Assembly (NCBI GenBank): GCA_018713335.1
Contig: DVOW01000025.1
Location: forward strand, 110,457-174,456
Source: Candidatus Merdivicinus intestinigallinarum
GTDB taxonomy: Bacteria; Bacillota; Clostridia; Oscillospirales; Ruminococcaceae
DNA: 64,000 bases
Reading direction: 5' to 3'
Below, one piece after another: positions 6,973 to 14,964 of the stretch. The position numbers were made by a program, and so were the translations under genes. The notes under the pieces are model-generated. The model was not told the DNA's origin and made no database searches. It saw only the letters and a list, made by a program, of their open reading frames with translations. The first letter of the stretch is position 1. The number at the start of each line of letters is the position of its first letter.

Positions 6973-8145
6973 ATGAAAGCGAAGGATCTGGTCAAAGGCT
7001 GCCGCCAGCTGGCGGGAAAGCTGCTGACAGTCTTGAATAAATTGGTGCCCAAACGGAAGGACACCATCCTTTTTGTGGGGAACGACGGCCTGACCGACAA
7101 TAACCGAGCCTTGTACGCCTATCTGACGGAAAACGGATATGAGAAAAAGTACCGCATCCTATGCGCCGTGAAAAACCACGAATCCTACGGCTACCTGCAA
7201 AAGGACGGGGTGAAGTTCCTCTCCCTGAAGGCTGGGGTGTTCGCCTATTTCCGGGCGGGGACGGTGTTTTACTGCAACGGGACCTACCCCATCAAGCCCT
7301 CCCAAAGCCAGACGGTGGTGAACCTCTGGCACGGGACGCCACTCAAAAAAATCTGCAAGCTGGCCCCTAATGTGGCCCATTACGATTACGACTACTTCAC
7401 TTTTGTGCTGGCGGCTTCCCCCATGTTTATGCCCATTATGGCCAAATGCTTCGGGGTGCCGGAAAGGAAGGTCCTCTGCTGCGGCCACGCCCGGAACGAC
7501 ATCTTGTTCCAAAAATCGGAGGACGCTTTAAAAAAGCTGGGCCTTGCCGGGGATTACGATAAGCTGCTTTTGTGGATGCCCACCTTCCGCAACTCCTTCA
7601 ACGACTATATCCACGACGGCGGCTGCGCCACCCAGACGGGCCTGCCGGTTTTTGAAACCAAGGCCCAGATGGAGGAGTTTGACCGGTGGCTCCGGGAACA
7701 CCGGATGCTGTTGGCGGTAAAGCTCCACCCCATGCAGAAATTAAGCGACATTTCGGAATTTTCCTACCAAAATATCCGGCTGCTGACCAACAAGGACATT
7801 GAGGCACAGAAAATGCAGCTTTATGAGCTGGTGGCCCATGCCGACGCGCTGGTGACGGACTATTCCTCCATTTACTTCGACTACCTGCTGTTAAACCGGC
7901 CCATCGGCTTTACCTGCGACGACATGGAGGCCTACGGCGGCAACCGGGGCTTTGTGGTGGACAATCCCCTGGAACTGATGCCCGGCATGAAGATCCGGGA
8001 TTATCCGGGATTTGTGGCCTTTGCGGAAAAGGTCTTTGCCGGAGACGACGGATTCCGGGAGGAACGGGAACGGGTCAATGGCCTGGTCAACGCCGACCGG
8101 GACGGCCAAAGCTGCGCCCACCTCATTTCCCTGCTGGGGCTGTGA
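6973..8145 (+). CDS. CDP-glycerol glycerophosphotransferase family protein (TagB/TagF-like)
   Basis: A 390-residue membrane-associated enzyme of the CDP-glycerol glycerophosphotransferase family (PF04464), which transfers glycerol-phosphate from CDP-glycerol to a teichoic-acid-type acceptor. Diagnostic stretches are VVNLWHGTPLKKI (near residue 117), GHARNDILF, LLWMPTFRNS, and VTDYSSIYFDYLLLNRPIGF near residue 300. The length is nearer to TagB/TarB primases or short TagF homologues than to full-length TagF (about 740), which has an extra N-terminal domain. TagD, which makes CDP-glycerol, is encoded 600 bases downstream, so the substrate is made locally. AGGAGG precedes the ATG. Confidence 0.88.
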   Translation: MKAKDLVKGCRQLAGKLLTVLNKLVPKRKDTILFVGNDGLTDNNRALYAYLTENGYEKKYRILCAVKNHESYGYLQKDGVKFLSLKAGVFAYFRAGTVFYCNGTYPIKPSQSQTVVNLWHGTPLKKICKLAPNVAHYDYDYFTFVLAASPMFMPIMAKCFGVPERKVLCCGHARNDILFQKSEDALKKLGLAGDYDKLLLWMPTFRNSFNDYIHDGGCATQTGLPVFETKAQMEEFDRWLREHRMLLAVKLHPMQKLSDISEFSYQNIRLLTNKDIEAQKMQLYELVAHADALVTDYSSIYFDYLLLNRPIGFTCDDMEAYGGNRGFVVDNPLELMPGMKIRDYPGFVAFAEKVFAGDDGFREERERVNGLVNADRDGQSCAHLISLLGL

Positions 8146-8169
8146 ATATAGAAAACGAATATGAAAATA

Positions 8170-8700
8170 ACGGCTTGCCGTGCAAAACAATTCACTGGAT
8201 TGTTTTGCAGAGATACCTGGGAGATTCCGTTCACTGCTTGTCGTCAAGCCAGCTTGATGACAACGGCCAAGGGCTCTGCCTGCCGTGAACTTTGTTCACG
8301 GCGTGGAACTCCCGCCAACTTTTGAAAAAGTTGGATCAAAACTTTTGATTGCGCGGGGCCGTCCCTTTCTCCATCCCAATCAATAGAAGGCAACAGCCTC
8401 GAGCCATTGTCGTGTATCACAACGGCTTACGCAGTCGGATAGAGGCTGTGCGGCCGCGCCGAATCAACGGCCCGGTTACCGGAATTTCACTGTAATTTCG
8501 GGGAATTTCTATCAGAGGCGCGACTTGTTCGCGCCAGCCAAAGTTGGACGCGCGGCACAACGGCCGCGCCGCGTCGTCAAGCGAGCTTGACGACCAACAG
8601 CCCGGTTACCGGGTCATCAGGATTTTCATTACAGTAGAAAGTAAAACCCACCCATACGGCGAATTTATTTCGCCGTCCAGCAGGCGGATAGAAATTGAAA
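8170..8700. repeat. Intergenic hairpin-repeat cluster, copy C
   Basis: A stretch of about 600 bases without a gene, composed largely of short hairpins: GCAAAACAAT/ATTGTTTTGC, GTCGTCAAGC/GCTTGATGAC (8240-8261), GCCGTGAAC/GTTCACGGC (8282-8302), CCAACTTTT/AAAAGTTGG followed by ATCAAAACTTTTG, CCCGGTTACCGG, GGCGCGA/TCGCGCC, GTCGTCAAGC/GCTTGACGAC (about 8573-8594), CCCGGTTACCGGG and GGCGAA/TTCGCC. It divides the surface-polymer cluster between the glycerophosphotransferase and tagD. No promoter for tagD could be identified with confidence inside it. Confidence 0.8.
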
Positions 8701-8748
8701 CGCCGCGTCGAATTGGCAGCGGGGCCTCCCCGCGAAAGGAAGGATTTT

Positions 8749-9153
8749 ATGCGGAAAGTAATCACATACGGGACCTTTGACCTTTTGCATTACGGGCATA
8801 TCAACCTGTTGAAACGGGCAAAAGAACAAGGGGACTATTTGATCGTGGCTCTGTCCACCGATGAGTTTAACCGGGGCAAGGGCAAGGAATGCTATTTCTC
8901 CTACGAGGACCGGAAAAAGCTGCTGGAAGCCATCCGGTATGTGGACCTGGTCATCCCGGAAACCTGCTGGGAGCAGAAGATCTCCGACGTGCAGGAATTT
9001 AAGGTGGACGTCTTTGTCATGGGGGACGACTGGCAGGGGAAATTCGATTTCTTAAAAGACTATTGCGAGGTGCTCTACCTCCCCCGGACCCCGGAAATCT
9101 CCACCACCAAGATCAAGCGGGACTTGGAATTGCAGGAGAAACACCATGGCTAA
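8749..9153 (+). CDS. tagD: Glycerol-3-phosphate cytidylyltransferase
   Basis: A 134-residue cytoplasmic nucleotidyltransferase making CDP-glycerol from CTP and glycerol-3-phosphate for teichoic acid synthesis. The N-terminal VITYGTFDLLHYGHINLLKR carries the HxGH nucleotidylyltransferase motif, and RTPEISTTKIKR near the end is the family RTxGISTT-like motif. Length matches TagD (about 129-132). ATG 8749 follows GAAAGGAAGG; an upstream in-frame ATG at 8695 lacks a ribosome-binding site and lies within repeat DNA. Its end overlaps the next gene by 8 bases (ATGGCTAA), indicating coupling. Strain-level substrate could differ (some relatives act on ribitol or other phosphates), but pairing with the glycerophosphotransferase supports glycerol. 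Confidence 0.92.
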   Translation: MRKVITYGTFDLLHYGHINLLKRAKEQGDYLIVALSTDEFNRGKGKECYFSYEDRKKLLEAIRYVDLVIPETCWEQKISDVQEFKVDVFVMGDDWQGKFDFLKDYCEVLYLPRTPEISTTKIKRDLELQEKHHG

Positions 9154-10258
9154 ACGGAAAATCCTTACCGGCGTTATCGGCACGGAAAAGGGCGGCCTGT
9201 CCCTTTTCGCCGTGAATGTCTTAAAGCTCCTGGACCCGGAACAGTATGAAGTCACCTTCCTTTCCCGGGCGGAGCATCCTTACTTCGAGGACGTTATCCG
9301 CCAGTACGGCGGGAAGATCGCTCCCATCGCCTCCCGGAACCGGCATCCTTTGAAACACCGGGCGGACTTAAACCGGATCATGCGGGAAGGGAATTTTGAC
9401 GTCTGCCATATCCACCTGGCCTCGGCCAGCAACATCGAACCGCTGATTGCCGCCAAAAAGGCGGGCATCCCCCTGGTCATCGCCCACTCCCACTGCTCCG
9501 GCCTGAATACCGGGAAGCTGGGGCAAATCCTCCACCGGATCAACGCCCCCAAAATCAAACAATACTCCGATTTAAGGCTGGCCTGTTCAGGGATCGCCGG
9601 GGAGTTTTTGTATGACGGGGCGGATTTCCAGGTAGTTAAAAATTCCATCGACCTTGCCCGGTTTGCCTATTCCCCGGAAAAGCGGGAGCAGATGCGGAAA
9701 AAGCTGGGAATAGAAGGCAAATTTGTCCTGGGCCATGTGGGGCGGATCTCCGCCGAGAAAAACCCCCGTTTCCTGCTGGAAACCTTTGCCCAAATCAAAA
9801 AGAAAGAGCCGGAAAGCCTCCTCCTTTATGTGGGGGACGGCCCTTTGAAACAGGAAACAGAGGAATACGCGGCAAAGCTGGGCATTGGGGACAGCGTGAT
9901 CTTCACCGGCCAGGCGGCCAACCCGGAGGATTACCTCTGCGCCATGGACAGCTTCCTGCTGCCCTCGGTTTACGAGGGGCTTGGGTTTGTGCTCATTGAG
10001 GCGGTCTGCTCGGGGCTTACCTGCTTTGCCTCGGACGCGGTGCCGAAGGAGGCCCGGGTCTGCGGCCGGGTGGAGGTGTTCTCCCTGGAGGGGAGCAAAG
10101 AAGCCCTGGCCGCCCGGATTTTGGAACACCGGGAAGATGCGTCCCAGCGGAAAAGCTGGAGCCGGGACCTGGCCCAGCTGGGCTACGGCGCGGATTCCCT
10201 GAAAAAACGGCTGGAAGATATCTATTCCGGCCGGGATACTGGAAAACAGGAGGACTGA
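9146..10258 (+). CDS. Family 4 glycosyltransferase (EpsF/CapM-like)
   Basis: A 370-residue GT-B fold enzyme. The N-terminal domain begins KILTGVIGTEKGGLSLFAVN, the usual glycine-rich opening of GT4 enzymes, with DVCHIHLAS and VIAHSHCS following. The C-terminal donor-binding domain starts at VLGHVGRISAEKNP and contains the EX7E-type motif PSVYEGLGFVLIEA near residue 275. It would add a sugar, retaining the anomeric configuration, to a membrane-linked surface polymer intermediate. It overlaps tagD by 8 bases and is followed 2 bases later by the polymerase gene, so all are likely one transcript. Donor and acceptor cannot be deduced. Confidence 0.88.
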   Translation: MAKRKILTGVIGTEKGGLSLFAVNVLKLLDPEQYEVTFLSRAEHPYFEDVIRQYGGKIAPIASRNRHPLKHRADLNRIMREGNFDVCHIHLASASNIEPLIAAKKAGIPLVIAHSHCSGLNTGKLGQILHRINAPKIKQYSDLRLACSGIAGEFLYDGADFQVVKNSIDLARFAYSPEKREQMRKKLGIEGKFVLGHVGRISAEKNPRFLLETFAQIKKKEPESLLLYVGDGPLKQETEEYAAKLGIGDSVIFTGQAANPEDYLCAMDSFLLPSVYEGLGFVLIEAVCSGLTCFASDAVPKEARVCGRVEVFSLEGSKEALAARILEHREDASQRKSWSRDLAQLGYGADSLKKRLEDIYSGRDTGKQED

Positions 10259-10260
10259 GA

Positions 10261-11973
10261 ATGGAAAAAACAAACGGGAAACTACGGCAGGCCCTGGAGA
10301 TCTTATTTTCCCACCAGGCTTACCGGATCGTACTGCTCATTATGGTAACGCTGCGCAGCAGCCATCTGCTGTCAGTTTATGTAGGGCCGCTGGTGAAATT
10401 CACCCTGGTGTGGTCCGCGGCGATTCTGCTGAAAGACCTGTTCACCCAGCGGCTGCTTTTCACAAACCGCTGGCGGGGGCTTCTTTATATCTTTCTGATC
10501 CTGTACGGAATCACCTCCCTTTACCATTACCAGGAGAACCTGGCCCGGAATATCGCCATGCTTTGCTATATGGCCACGAACCTGATGCTTTTCTACGCCT
10601 ACGACCTGTCCAAGCCCAGGGAGTCGGTGAAGCGGGAGATTTGGAACCTGAGCCACACCTTTATGCTCCTGACCTTCTGCGGCAACCTGCTGACCATGGC
10701 GGCCTTTGTGCTGAACGTCCATCTTCCCTTTACTTACACGAGTGGCGGCGTGGAGGAAACCAGCTGGCTGGGCTTCTACAGCGGCCGCATGTGGGGCTTC
10801 TTCTCCAACCCCAACACCGGCGGCGATATCGCCATCATCAACCTGATGCTCATGACCGTCTGCCTGGTGATGATGGGCAAGGCCATGCCCAAGGGCTGGA
10901 AGCGGTTTTACGCGGTCAACCTGGTGGTGCAGTCCATCGTCTTCTTCCTGTCCAATTCCCGCACCGCCTGGATGTGCATTATTTTCTTCATCCTGGCGCT
11001 GCCTTTCCTGGCGCTTTTGTCCCAGCTGCCTGAAAAAATGAAGGAGCAGCCGGTGAAAAAGGTGCTGAAACGGACCGCCGCGTTGGCGCTGGTGGCTGTT
11101 TTCGCCTTTACCGGCATCGACGGGTTTGCAAAAAGCGTCCTGCCCAATCTTATTGTGCCCACCACCTATTTTACCGAACGGCTTTTGGAACTGTCCGGAG
11201 TGGATACGGAAGACGCGGAGAAAACCGCCGCTATGGCCGGCATCCCCACGGATCTGGAACGGGACGATTACGGCTCCTTCTTGGGCGGCCGCTATTACCT
11301 GTGGAAAGCCGGCGTGGGCATTACGGTGAACCATCCGCTGCTGGGTGTTTCTGCGGAAAATATCGAAGCCTATGCCAATGAGTACGCCGCCTGGCCCCAG
11401 ACTTATGAGCAGGCGGAACAGGCCTATCTGGCCCGGCAGGAAGCCGCCAAGGAAAAACAACTCCTGGAAACCTATAAATCCATGAAGAAGGCGGAATGGG
11501 CCGACAACTTCGGCCAGGCGGAAGAACTGGCGGAAACCATGGAACAGCTGGAACAGGCGGAAATCCCGGAATATGAGCCTTATCTGCCCGGCATCAGCGG
11601 CGGGCTCCACAACATGATCTTCCAGGTGGCCGCGTCCTCCGGACTTCCGGCCCTGCTGGTCATCGGCATCATGGCCTTAGGATTTTTGATTCTGCTCATC
11701 AAGTATTACATTTACGCCTTCCGGCAGAAAAAGGTCATGCCCCTGATTGCGGCTATGACCGCCTTTATCCTGGTGTTCCTGGTCCGCAGCATGAGCGAAA
11801 CCGGGCTGATTTATGGCATCTCCTACAGTTCCATCCTTTTCTGGAGCTTTGTCAGCTACACCATGTACTTTATTGAAAAGGAAACCGCCGGGGAGCCTTC
11901 CTTTGAAAAAGGCCGGAACCCCCTTCTGGCCCGGCTTTCCCGGAAGGTTTTCAGCGGAAAGAAAGGCCGGTGA
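10261..11973 (+). CDS. O-antigen ligase/polymerase-like membrane protein
   Basis: A 570-residue integral membrane protein with around ten to twelve hydrophobic segments and a large outside loop. The segment GRMWGFFSNPNTGGDIAIINL and the following VFFLSNSRTAWM are the usual Wzy_C/O-antigen ligase features (N-P-N near residue 182, SNSRTA near 224). The outside loop at about residues 375-440 is unusual: rich in Ala, Glu and Gln (QAEQAYLARQEAAKEKQ, EELAETMEQLEQAE) and probably helical or coiled. It likely polymerises or ligates the repeat unit outside the membrane, working with the flippase at 12.8 kb. It overlaps the LicD gene by 4 bases if GTG 11970 is used. Confidence 0.8.
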   Translation: MEKTNGKLRQALEILFSHQAYRIVLLIMVTLRSSHLLSVYVGPLVKFTLVWSAAILLKDLFTQRLLFTNRWRGLLYIFLILYGITSLYHYQENLARNIAMLCYMATNLMLFYAYDLSKPRESVKREIWNLSHTFMLLTFCGNLLTMAAFVLNVHLPFTYTSGGVEETSWLGFYSGRMWGFFSNPNTGGDIAIINLMLMTVCLVMMGKAMPKGWKRFYAVNLVVQSIVFFLSNSRTAWMCIIFFILALPFLALLSQLPEKMKEQPVKKVLKRTAALALVAVFAFTGIDGFAKSVLPNLIVPTTYFTERLLELSGVDTEDAEKTAAMAGIPTDLERDDYGSFLGGRYYLWKAGVGITVNHPLLGVSAENIEAYANEYAAWPQTYEQAEQAYLARQEAAKEKQLLETYKSMKKAEWADNFGQAEELAETMEQLEQAEIPEYEPYLPGISGGLHNMIFQVAASSGLPALLVIGIMALGFLILLIKYYIYAFRQKKVMPLIAAMTAFILVFLVRSMSETGLIYGISYSSILFWSFVSYTMYFIEKETAGEPSFEKGRNPLLARLSRKVFSGKKGR

Positions 11974-12815
11974 ACCCCATGGCGGAGGATTTGACCCGGG
12001 CCTTGCAGGCCCAGGGGCTGGACATCTTGCTGCAAATTGATAAAATCTGTGTGAAATACAACATTCCGTATTATCTGTTTTACGGGACGGAACTGGGGGC
12101 CATCCGCCACGGCGGATACATCCCCTGGGACGACGACGTGGACATCGTCCTTTACCGGAAGGATTTTGAGGCCTTTAAGGAAGCCTGGAAAAAAGAAAAT
12201 CCCGCCGGGTATTTTTACCAGGATACAGAAACGGACCCGGGCTACCGCCTGAAAATCACCAAGATCCGCAAGGACGGCACCGCCTTGGTGGAGCCTAAAT
12301 TCAAGGACGTCCAGATGCACCACGGCATCTGGGTGGACCTGTTCCCTCTGGACGACTATGTAAAAAACGGGCTCCTCCGCCGGATCGGCGAGCTTGTGGC
12401 CATGTTCGACTACAACGCCGTCCGGGACTACCTTCCCGGCGGCGCCCGGAACCTGCTGTACGGTCTTACCAACCGCGTTTTCCGCAGCGGGAAGATCTAC
12501 CGCTGGTGGTTCCGGAAGGTGTTCCCGAAACTCGAAAAGGACGATACGATGTGCAGCGACATCAATTCCTTTACCTTCAGCCACCGCTACGACTTTAAGC
12601 GGGAATGGCTGGGGAAAGGGAAGCGGGTGCCCTTTGAAGGGGAAATGCTGCCGGTTTCGGAAAACAGCGACGCCACCCTAAAGGTCTGCTACGGGGATTA
12701 CATGACCCTTCCGCCCAAGGAAAAGCAGGTTTCCAACCACCATCCCTACTATTTCTCGCCGGACCGGGAGTACCGTCCGGGGATGGATCTGTCAAAGGGG
12801 GAGAACCATGGCTAA
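11970..12815 (+). CDS. LicD family phosphotransferase
   Basis: About 280 residues. The LicD signature is unmistakable: YYLFYGTELGAIRHGG then YIPWDDDVDIVLYR around residues 30-62, with the metal-binding DDDVD of the nucleotidyltransferase superfamily. Related proteins transfer phosphocholine (or other phospho-groups such as phosphoethanolamine) from CDP-alcohols onto teichoic acids or surface glycans. The start is uncertain between GTG 11970 (overlapping the previous stop) and ATG 11979; the GAAAGG upstream is too close for the first and rather far for the second. It overlaps the flippase gene by 8 bases (ATGGCTAA). A small secreted protein with cell-wall-binding repeats at 59.1 kb would suit a choline-decorated envelope. 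Confidence 0.9.
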   Translation: MNPMAEDLTRALQAQGLDILLQIDKICVKYNIPYYLFYGTELGAIRHGGYIPWDDDVDIVLYRKDFEAFKEAWKKENPAGYFYQDTETDPGYRLKITKIRKDGTALVEPKFKDVQMHHGIWVDLFPLDDYVKNGLLRRIGELVAMFDYNAVRDYLPGGARNLLYGLTNRVFRSGKIYRWWFRKVFPKLEKDDTMCSDINSFTFSHRYDFKREWLGKGKRVPFEGEMLPVSENSDATLKVCYGDYMTLPPKEKQVSNHHPYYFSPDREYRPGMDLSKGENHG

Positions 12816-14307
12816 ATCCATTGCGGCCAATTCCTTTTATAATTTCGTGCTGAAATTCTTCCGGATCATCGTGCCGGTGCTGGTGGGGGCCTATGTGGTG
12901 GAAACCCTGGACCAGCAGCTTTACGCGGAGTTCCAGAGCGCCAGCACCTGGCTGGATTTCGCCCTGATCTTCGGCGTTTTCGGCGTCACGTCCTACGGCA
13001 TCCGGGAAGGGGCCCGGGTCCGGGACGACAAGGAAAAGGCCAAAAAGTTGTTTTCCAGCCTTTTCGGCCTCAATCTGGTGACCAACAGCGTGGTGCTGAT
13101 TATTTACAGCTGCATTGTCGTGTTTTCCATGACGTCCATGAAACGGATGCTGTTCCTGACATTGGGCCTGAAGCTGTTCGCCAATATTTTCTTAGTGGAA
13201 TGGCTCAACGAGGCCATGGAAAATTACCGCTTCATCACCATCAAGACCATTGTGGTGCGGCTGATTTACATGGTTATGATCTTCGCCCTGATCCGGGAAC
13301 CGGACGACGTCATCCGCTACGCCCTGGTCATTGTCTTTACCGACCTGTTAAACAACCTGGCCAGCTTTTTCTACATTAAGCGGCAGATTCCCATTTCCCT
13401 CCGGGATATTGAGATCAAGCCCCACATCGCTCCGTTAATCAGTATGCTGATTATCTCCAACGTCAACATCCTCTACACCCAGCTGGACAAAATGCTGCTG
13501 GACCAGACGGTGGGCAGCCTGGCGGTGGCCACCTATAAAATCCCCCAGGACATCACCTACATGATCTCAAACCTCCTGTCCTCGGTGGTCATGGTGGCGG
13601 TGCCAAGGCTCGCCTATTACCACGGCAACGGCCAGGACGGGGATTACCACAAGCTGCTGAACCAGAGCTACCACAGCTTTATGCTGCTGGTGTTCCCGGC
13701 CTGCGTGGGCTTTGCCTGCCTGGCGCCGGAGGTTATGCACATTTACACCAACGGCACCGCCTACGACGCCGCCATTCCGGTGCTGGTTCTCTTTTCTGTC
13801 CGGACCATTGAAAGCTCCGTTTACACCATCTGCGCCAACCAGATTTTCTTTGTCTACAACCAGGAAAAATACCTGGTGCGGATGCTCCTGCTTTGCGGCT
13901 TGCTGAACGCGGGCTTCAATATCCTGCTGATTGCGGGCGGCGTCTTTAACCCGGTGACGGCCATCCTCACCACCTTGATTGCGGAAATCGTGCTGATGGC
14001 CATTCTGTTCTGGTTTGTCCAGAAGCGGCTGTCCATCCCGTTTAAGTTCTTTACCCGCACCAACGTCCTGTATATGCTCCTGTCCCTGACCTTCCTGCCC
14101 ATCACCATGGGCGTCCGGGCAATCGGGCTGGAAAGCAGCATCGCGTCCTTACGCTGGGGCGCGGCGCTGACCTCCGGCATTATTATCGTGATTTGTATGG
14201 CCGTTTATTTCGGCGCGCTGCTCCTGGTGAAGGATGAAACCATGCGCCTGCTGGCCGACAAGGCTCTGAGCATGGTGCGCTCCAAGCTCCCGGGCAAACG
14301 CCGGTGA
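12808..14307 (+). CDS. Polysaccharide flippase (Wzx/MOP superfamily)
   Basis: A 499-residue membrane protein with about twelve to fourteen hydrophobic segments, starting SIAANSFYNFVLKFFRIIVP, typical of Wzx/oligosaccharide flippases (PF01943). Internal sequences such as LYTQLDKMLLDQTVGSLAV and FLTLGLKLFANIFLVEW fit the family. It should move the lipid-linked repeat unit made by the GT2/GT4/LicD enzymes across the membrane for polymerisation. It is the last gene of the cluster and ends directly before a repeat element (11 bases between the stop region and GTCAGCAAGC). AGAACC before the ATG gives a weak ribosome-binding site, consistent with coupling to licD. Confidence 0.88.
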   Translation: MAKSIAANSFYNFVLKFFRIIVPVLVGAYVVETLDQQLYAEFQSASTWLDFALIFGVFGVTSYGIREGARVRDDKEKAKKLFSSLFGLNLVTNSVVLIIYSCIVVFSMTSMKRMLFLTLGLKLFANIFLVEWLNEAMENYRFITIKTIVVRLIYMVMIFALIREPDDVIRYALVIVFTDLLNNLASFFYIKRQIPISLRDIEIKPHIAPLISMLIISNVNILYTQLDKMLLDQTVGSLAVATYKIPQDITYMISNLLSSVVMVAVPRLAYYHGNGQDGDYHKLLNQSYHSFMLLVFPACVGFACLAPEVMHIYTNGTAYDAAIPVLVLFSVRTIESSVYTICANQIFFVYNQEKYLVRMLLLCGLLNAGFNILLIAGGVFNPVTAILTTLIAEIVLMAILFWFVQKRLSIPFKFFTRTNVLYMLLSLTFLPITMGVRAIGLESSIASLRWGAALTSGIIIVICMAVYFGALLLVKDETMRLLADKALSMVRSKLPGKRR

Positions 14308-14310
14308 TAT

Positions 14311-14632
14311 AGTCAGCAAGCTTGCTTGATGACGCGGCGCGGCTGCACAGCATCGCACCGACTGCATAAGCCGACAGCGGCCCGGGCTGTTGTCCTCTAT
14401 CGTTGTAGGGGCGAACTGTGTTCGCCCGCACGGCGTTTTAGGAAATTCGGCGGGCCGGGCGACCCGGCCCCTACAAATATCTCCAAAACCTTCCGGGAAA
14501 ATTGTAGGGGACGGGTTTCCCGTCCCGCGATTTTTCCGAAATATTTCGATAAAACGGGCGGATGCGGGCATCCGTTCCTACGGATAAACACCCCAATCCC
14601 ATTGTAGGGGCGGCCATTGGCCTCCTGCGATA
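14311..14632 (+). repeat. Repeat array: GTCAGCAAGCTTGCTTGATGAC element plus GTAGGGGC hairpins
   Basis: Begins AGTCAGCAAGCTTGCTTGAT then GACGCGGCGCGGC, as at 31351 and 41760. It continues as a GTAGGGGC hairpin array: GGGCGAAC/GTTCGCCC, GGGCCGGG/CCCGGCCC (14452-14470), a conserved linker CCAAAACCTTCCGGGAAAAT, GGGACGGG/CCCGTCCC (14508-14526), CGGATG/CATCCG and GGCGGCCATTGGCC. The array at 15000-15289 is a diverged duplicate in which stems differ by paired changes. It follows immediately after the flippase stop. No gene is seen. Confidence 0.85.
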
Positions 14633-14655
14633 GTTTTCCTCCTATCCGTTGGCCC

Positions 14656-14684
14656 TTGACTTTTTTGTTTTCCCGATATATAAT
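14656..14684 (+). promoter_or_regulatory. Sigma A promoter for the candidate antisense RNA
   Basis: TTGACT at 14656-14661 and TATAAT at 14679-14684, spacer 17 bases. No coding gene lies downstream on this strand before a strong terminator about 100 bases away, so it appears to make a small RNA. Confidence 0.8.
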
Positions 14685-14690
14685 AAAAAC

Positions 14691-14788
14691 AGAAGGACGC
14701 AGCCGACAAACGGTTCGTCCCCCTTGAATTTGATTAAAGAAATAACCGCGTTCTATGGGGATAGAGTGGGCGGTTATTTCTTTTTATT
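14691..14788 (+). ncRNA. Candidate antitoxin RNA (par RNA II-like)
   Basis: Predicted transcript of about 100 bases from the promoter at 14656-14684 to the terminator stem ending at 14783 plus TTTTT. It runs towards the small peptide gene on the other strand and overlaps that transcript through the shared terminator and the last coding bases. It contains TCCCCCTT (about 14728-14735), complementary to the AAGGGGGGA that forms the Shine-Dalgarno of the peptide gene. The terminator loop carries UCUAU-GGGG-AUAGA, whose loop is complementary to the CCCC loop in the opposite transcript. This fits the antitoxin RNA of Fst/par-type systems. The existence of the RNA is inferred, not observed. Confidence 0.6.
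14736..14788. terminator. Bidirectional terminator between convergent transcripts
   Basis: Perfect 14-bp stem AAAGAAATAACCGC (14736-14749) with GCGGTTATTTCTTT (14770-14783). T-rich tracts follow in both directions (TTTTT on plus, TTTAATC on minus). The 20-base loop contains a nested 5-bp stem TCTAT/ATAGA closing a GGGG (plus) or CCCC (minus) loop. The TAA stop of the small peptide gene is inside the stem. Confidence 0.85.
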
Positions 14789-14857
14789 GCTAATGCGGAT
14801 TATTTCTTTCACGAGAAAGAGGATGATGATAAGTAATATCAACGCCGTATAATCCAT
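14774..14857 (-). CDS. Candidate type I toxin: 27-residue single-pass membrane peptide
   Basis: The peptide is MDYTALILLIIILFLVKEII then RISNKKK: a short polar start, one hydrophobic span (residues 4-16) and a basic tail ending NKKK. Size and layout are those of membrane-acting type I toxins (Fst, BsrG, TxpA groups), which depolarise or disturb the membrane. Upstream, AAGGGGGGATTGCT precedes the ATG, but CCCCC and GGGGG form a hairpin (14864-14879) that hides this Shine-Dalgarno, a usual feature of these mRNAs. Its own promoter is TTGACA-N17-TACAAT at 14933-14961, giving a roughly 190-base mRNA. A convergent promoter makes a short antisense RNA. I recognise no exact family; the function rests on architecture, not on homology. 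Confidence 0.6.
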   Translation of the reverse strand: MDYTALILLIIILFLVKEIIRISNKKK

Positions 14858-14863
14858 AGCAAT

Positions 14864-14879
14864 CCCCCCTTTTTGGGGG
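14864..14879 (-). promoter_or_regulatory. Hairpin sequestering the toxin Shine-Dalgarno
   Basis: On the minus strand CCCCC-AAAAA-GGGGGG: the G run is the ribosome-binding site of the 27-residue peptide, and the C run just upstream can pair with it. The loop is AAAAA. Confidence 0.65.
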
Positions 14880-14932
14880 ACTCCATAACGGAAAGATTGA
14901 ACCGCCTGCCGTTTGGCTGCGTCCTGTTTTTT

Positions 14933-14961
14933 ATTGTAGCATTTTGCCGGATATCTGTCAA
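14933..14961 (-). promoter_or_regulatory. Sigma A promoter of the candidate toxin gene
   Basis: Minus-strand TTGACA (14961-14956) and TACAAT (14938-14933), spacer 17 bases. Predicted start about 14926, giving a leader of roughly 69 bases. The first bases of this transcript (CAGGACGCAGCC) resemble those of the opposite RNA (AGAAGGACGCAGCC). Confidence 0.8.
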
Positions 14962-14964
14962 CGG

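Noticed and set aside
10372-11610. Long open frame opposite the polymerase gene
   Set aside because: Antisense to a clear membrane-protein gene; its His/Gln/Gly-rich translation is the usual shadow of GC-rich codons, with no ribosome-binding site.
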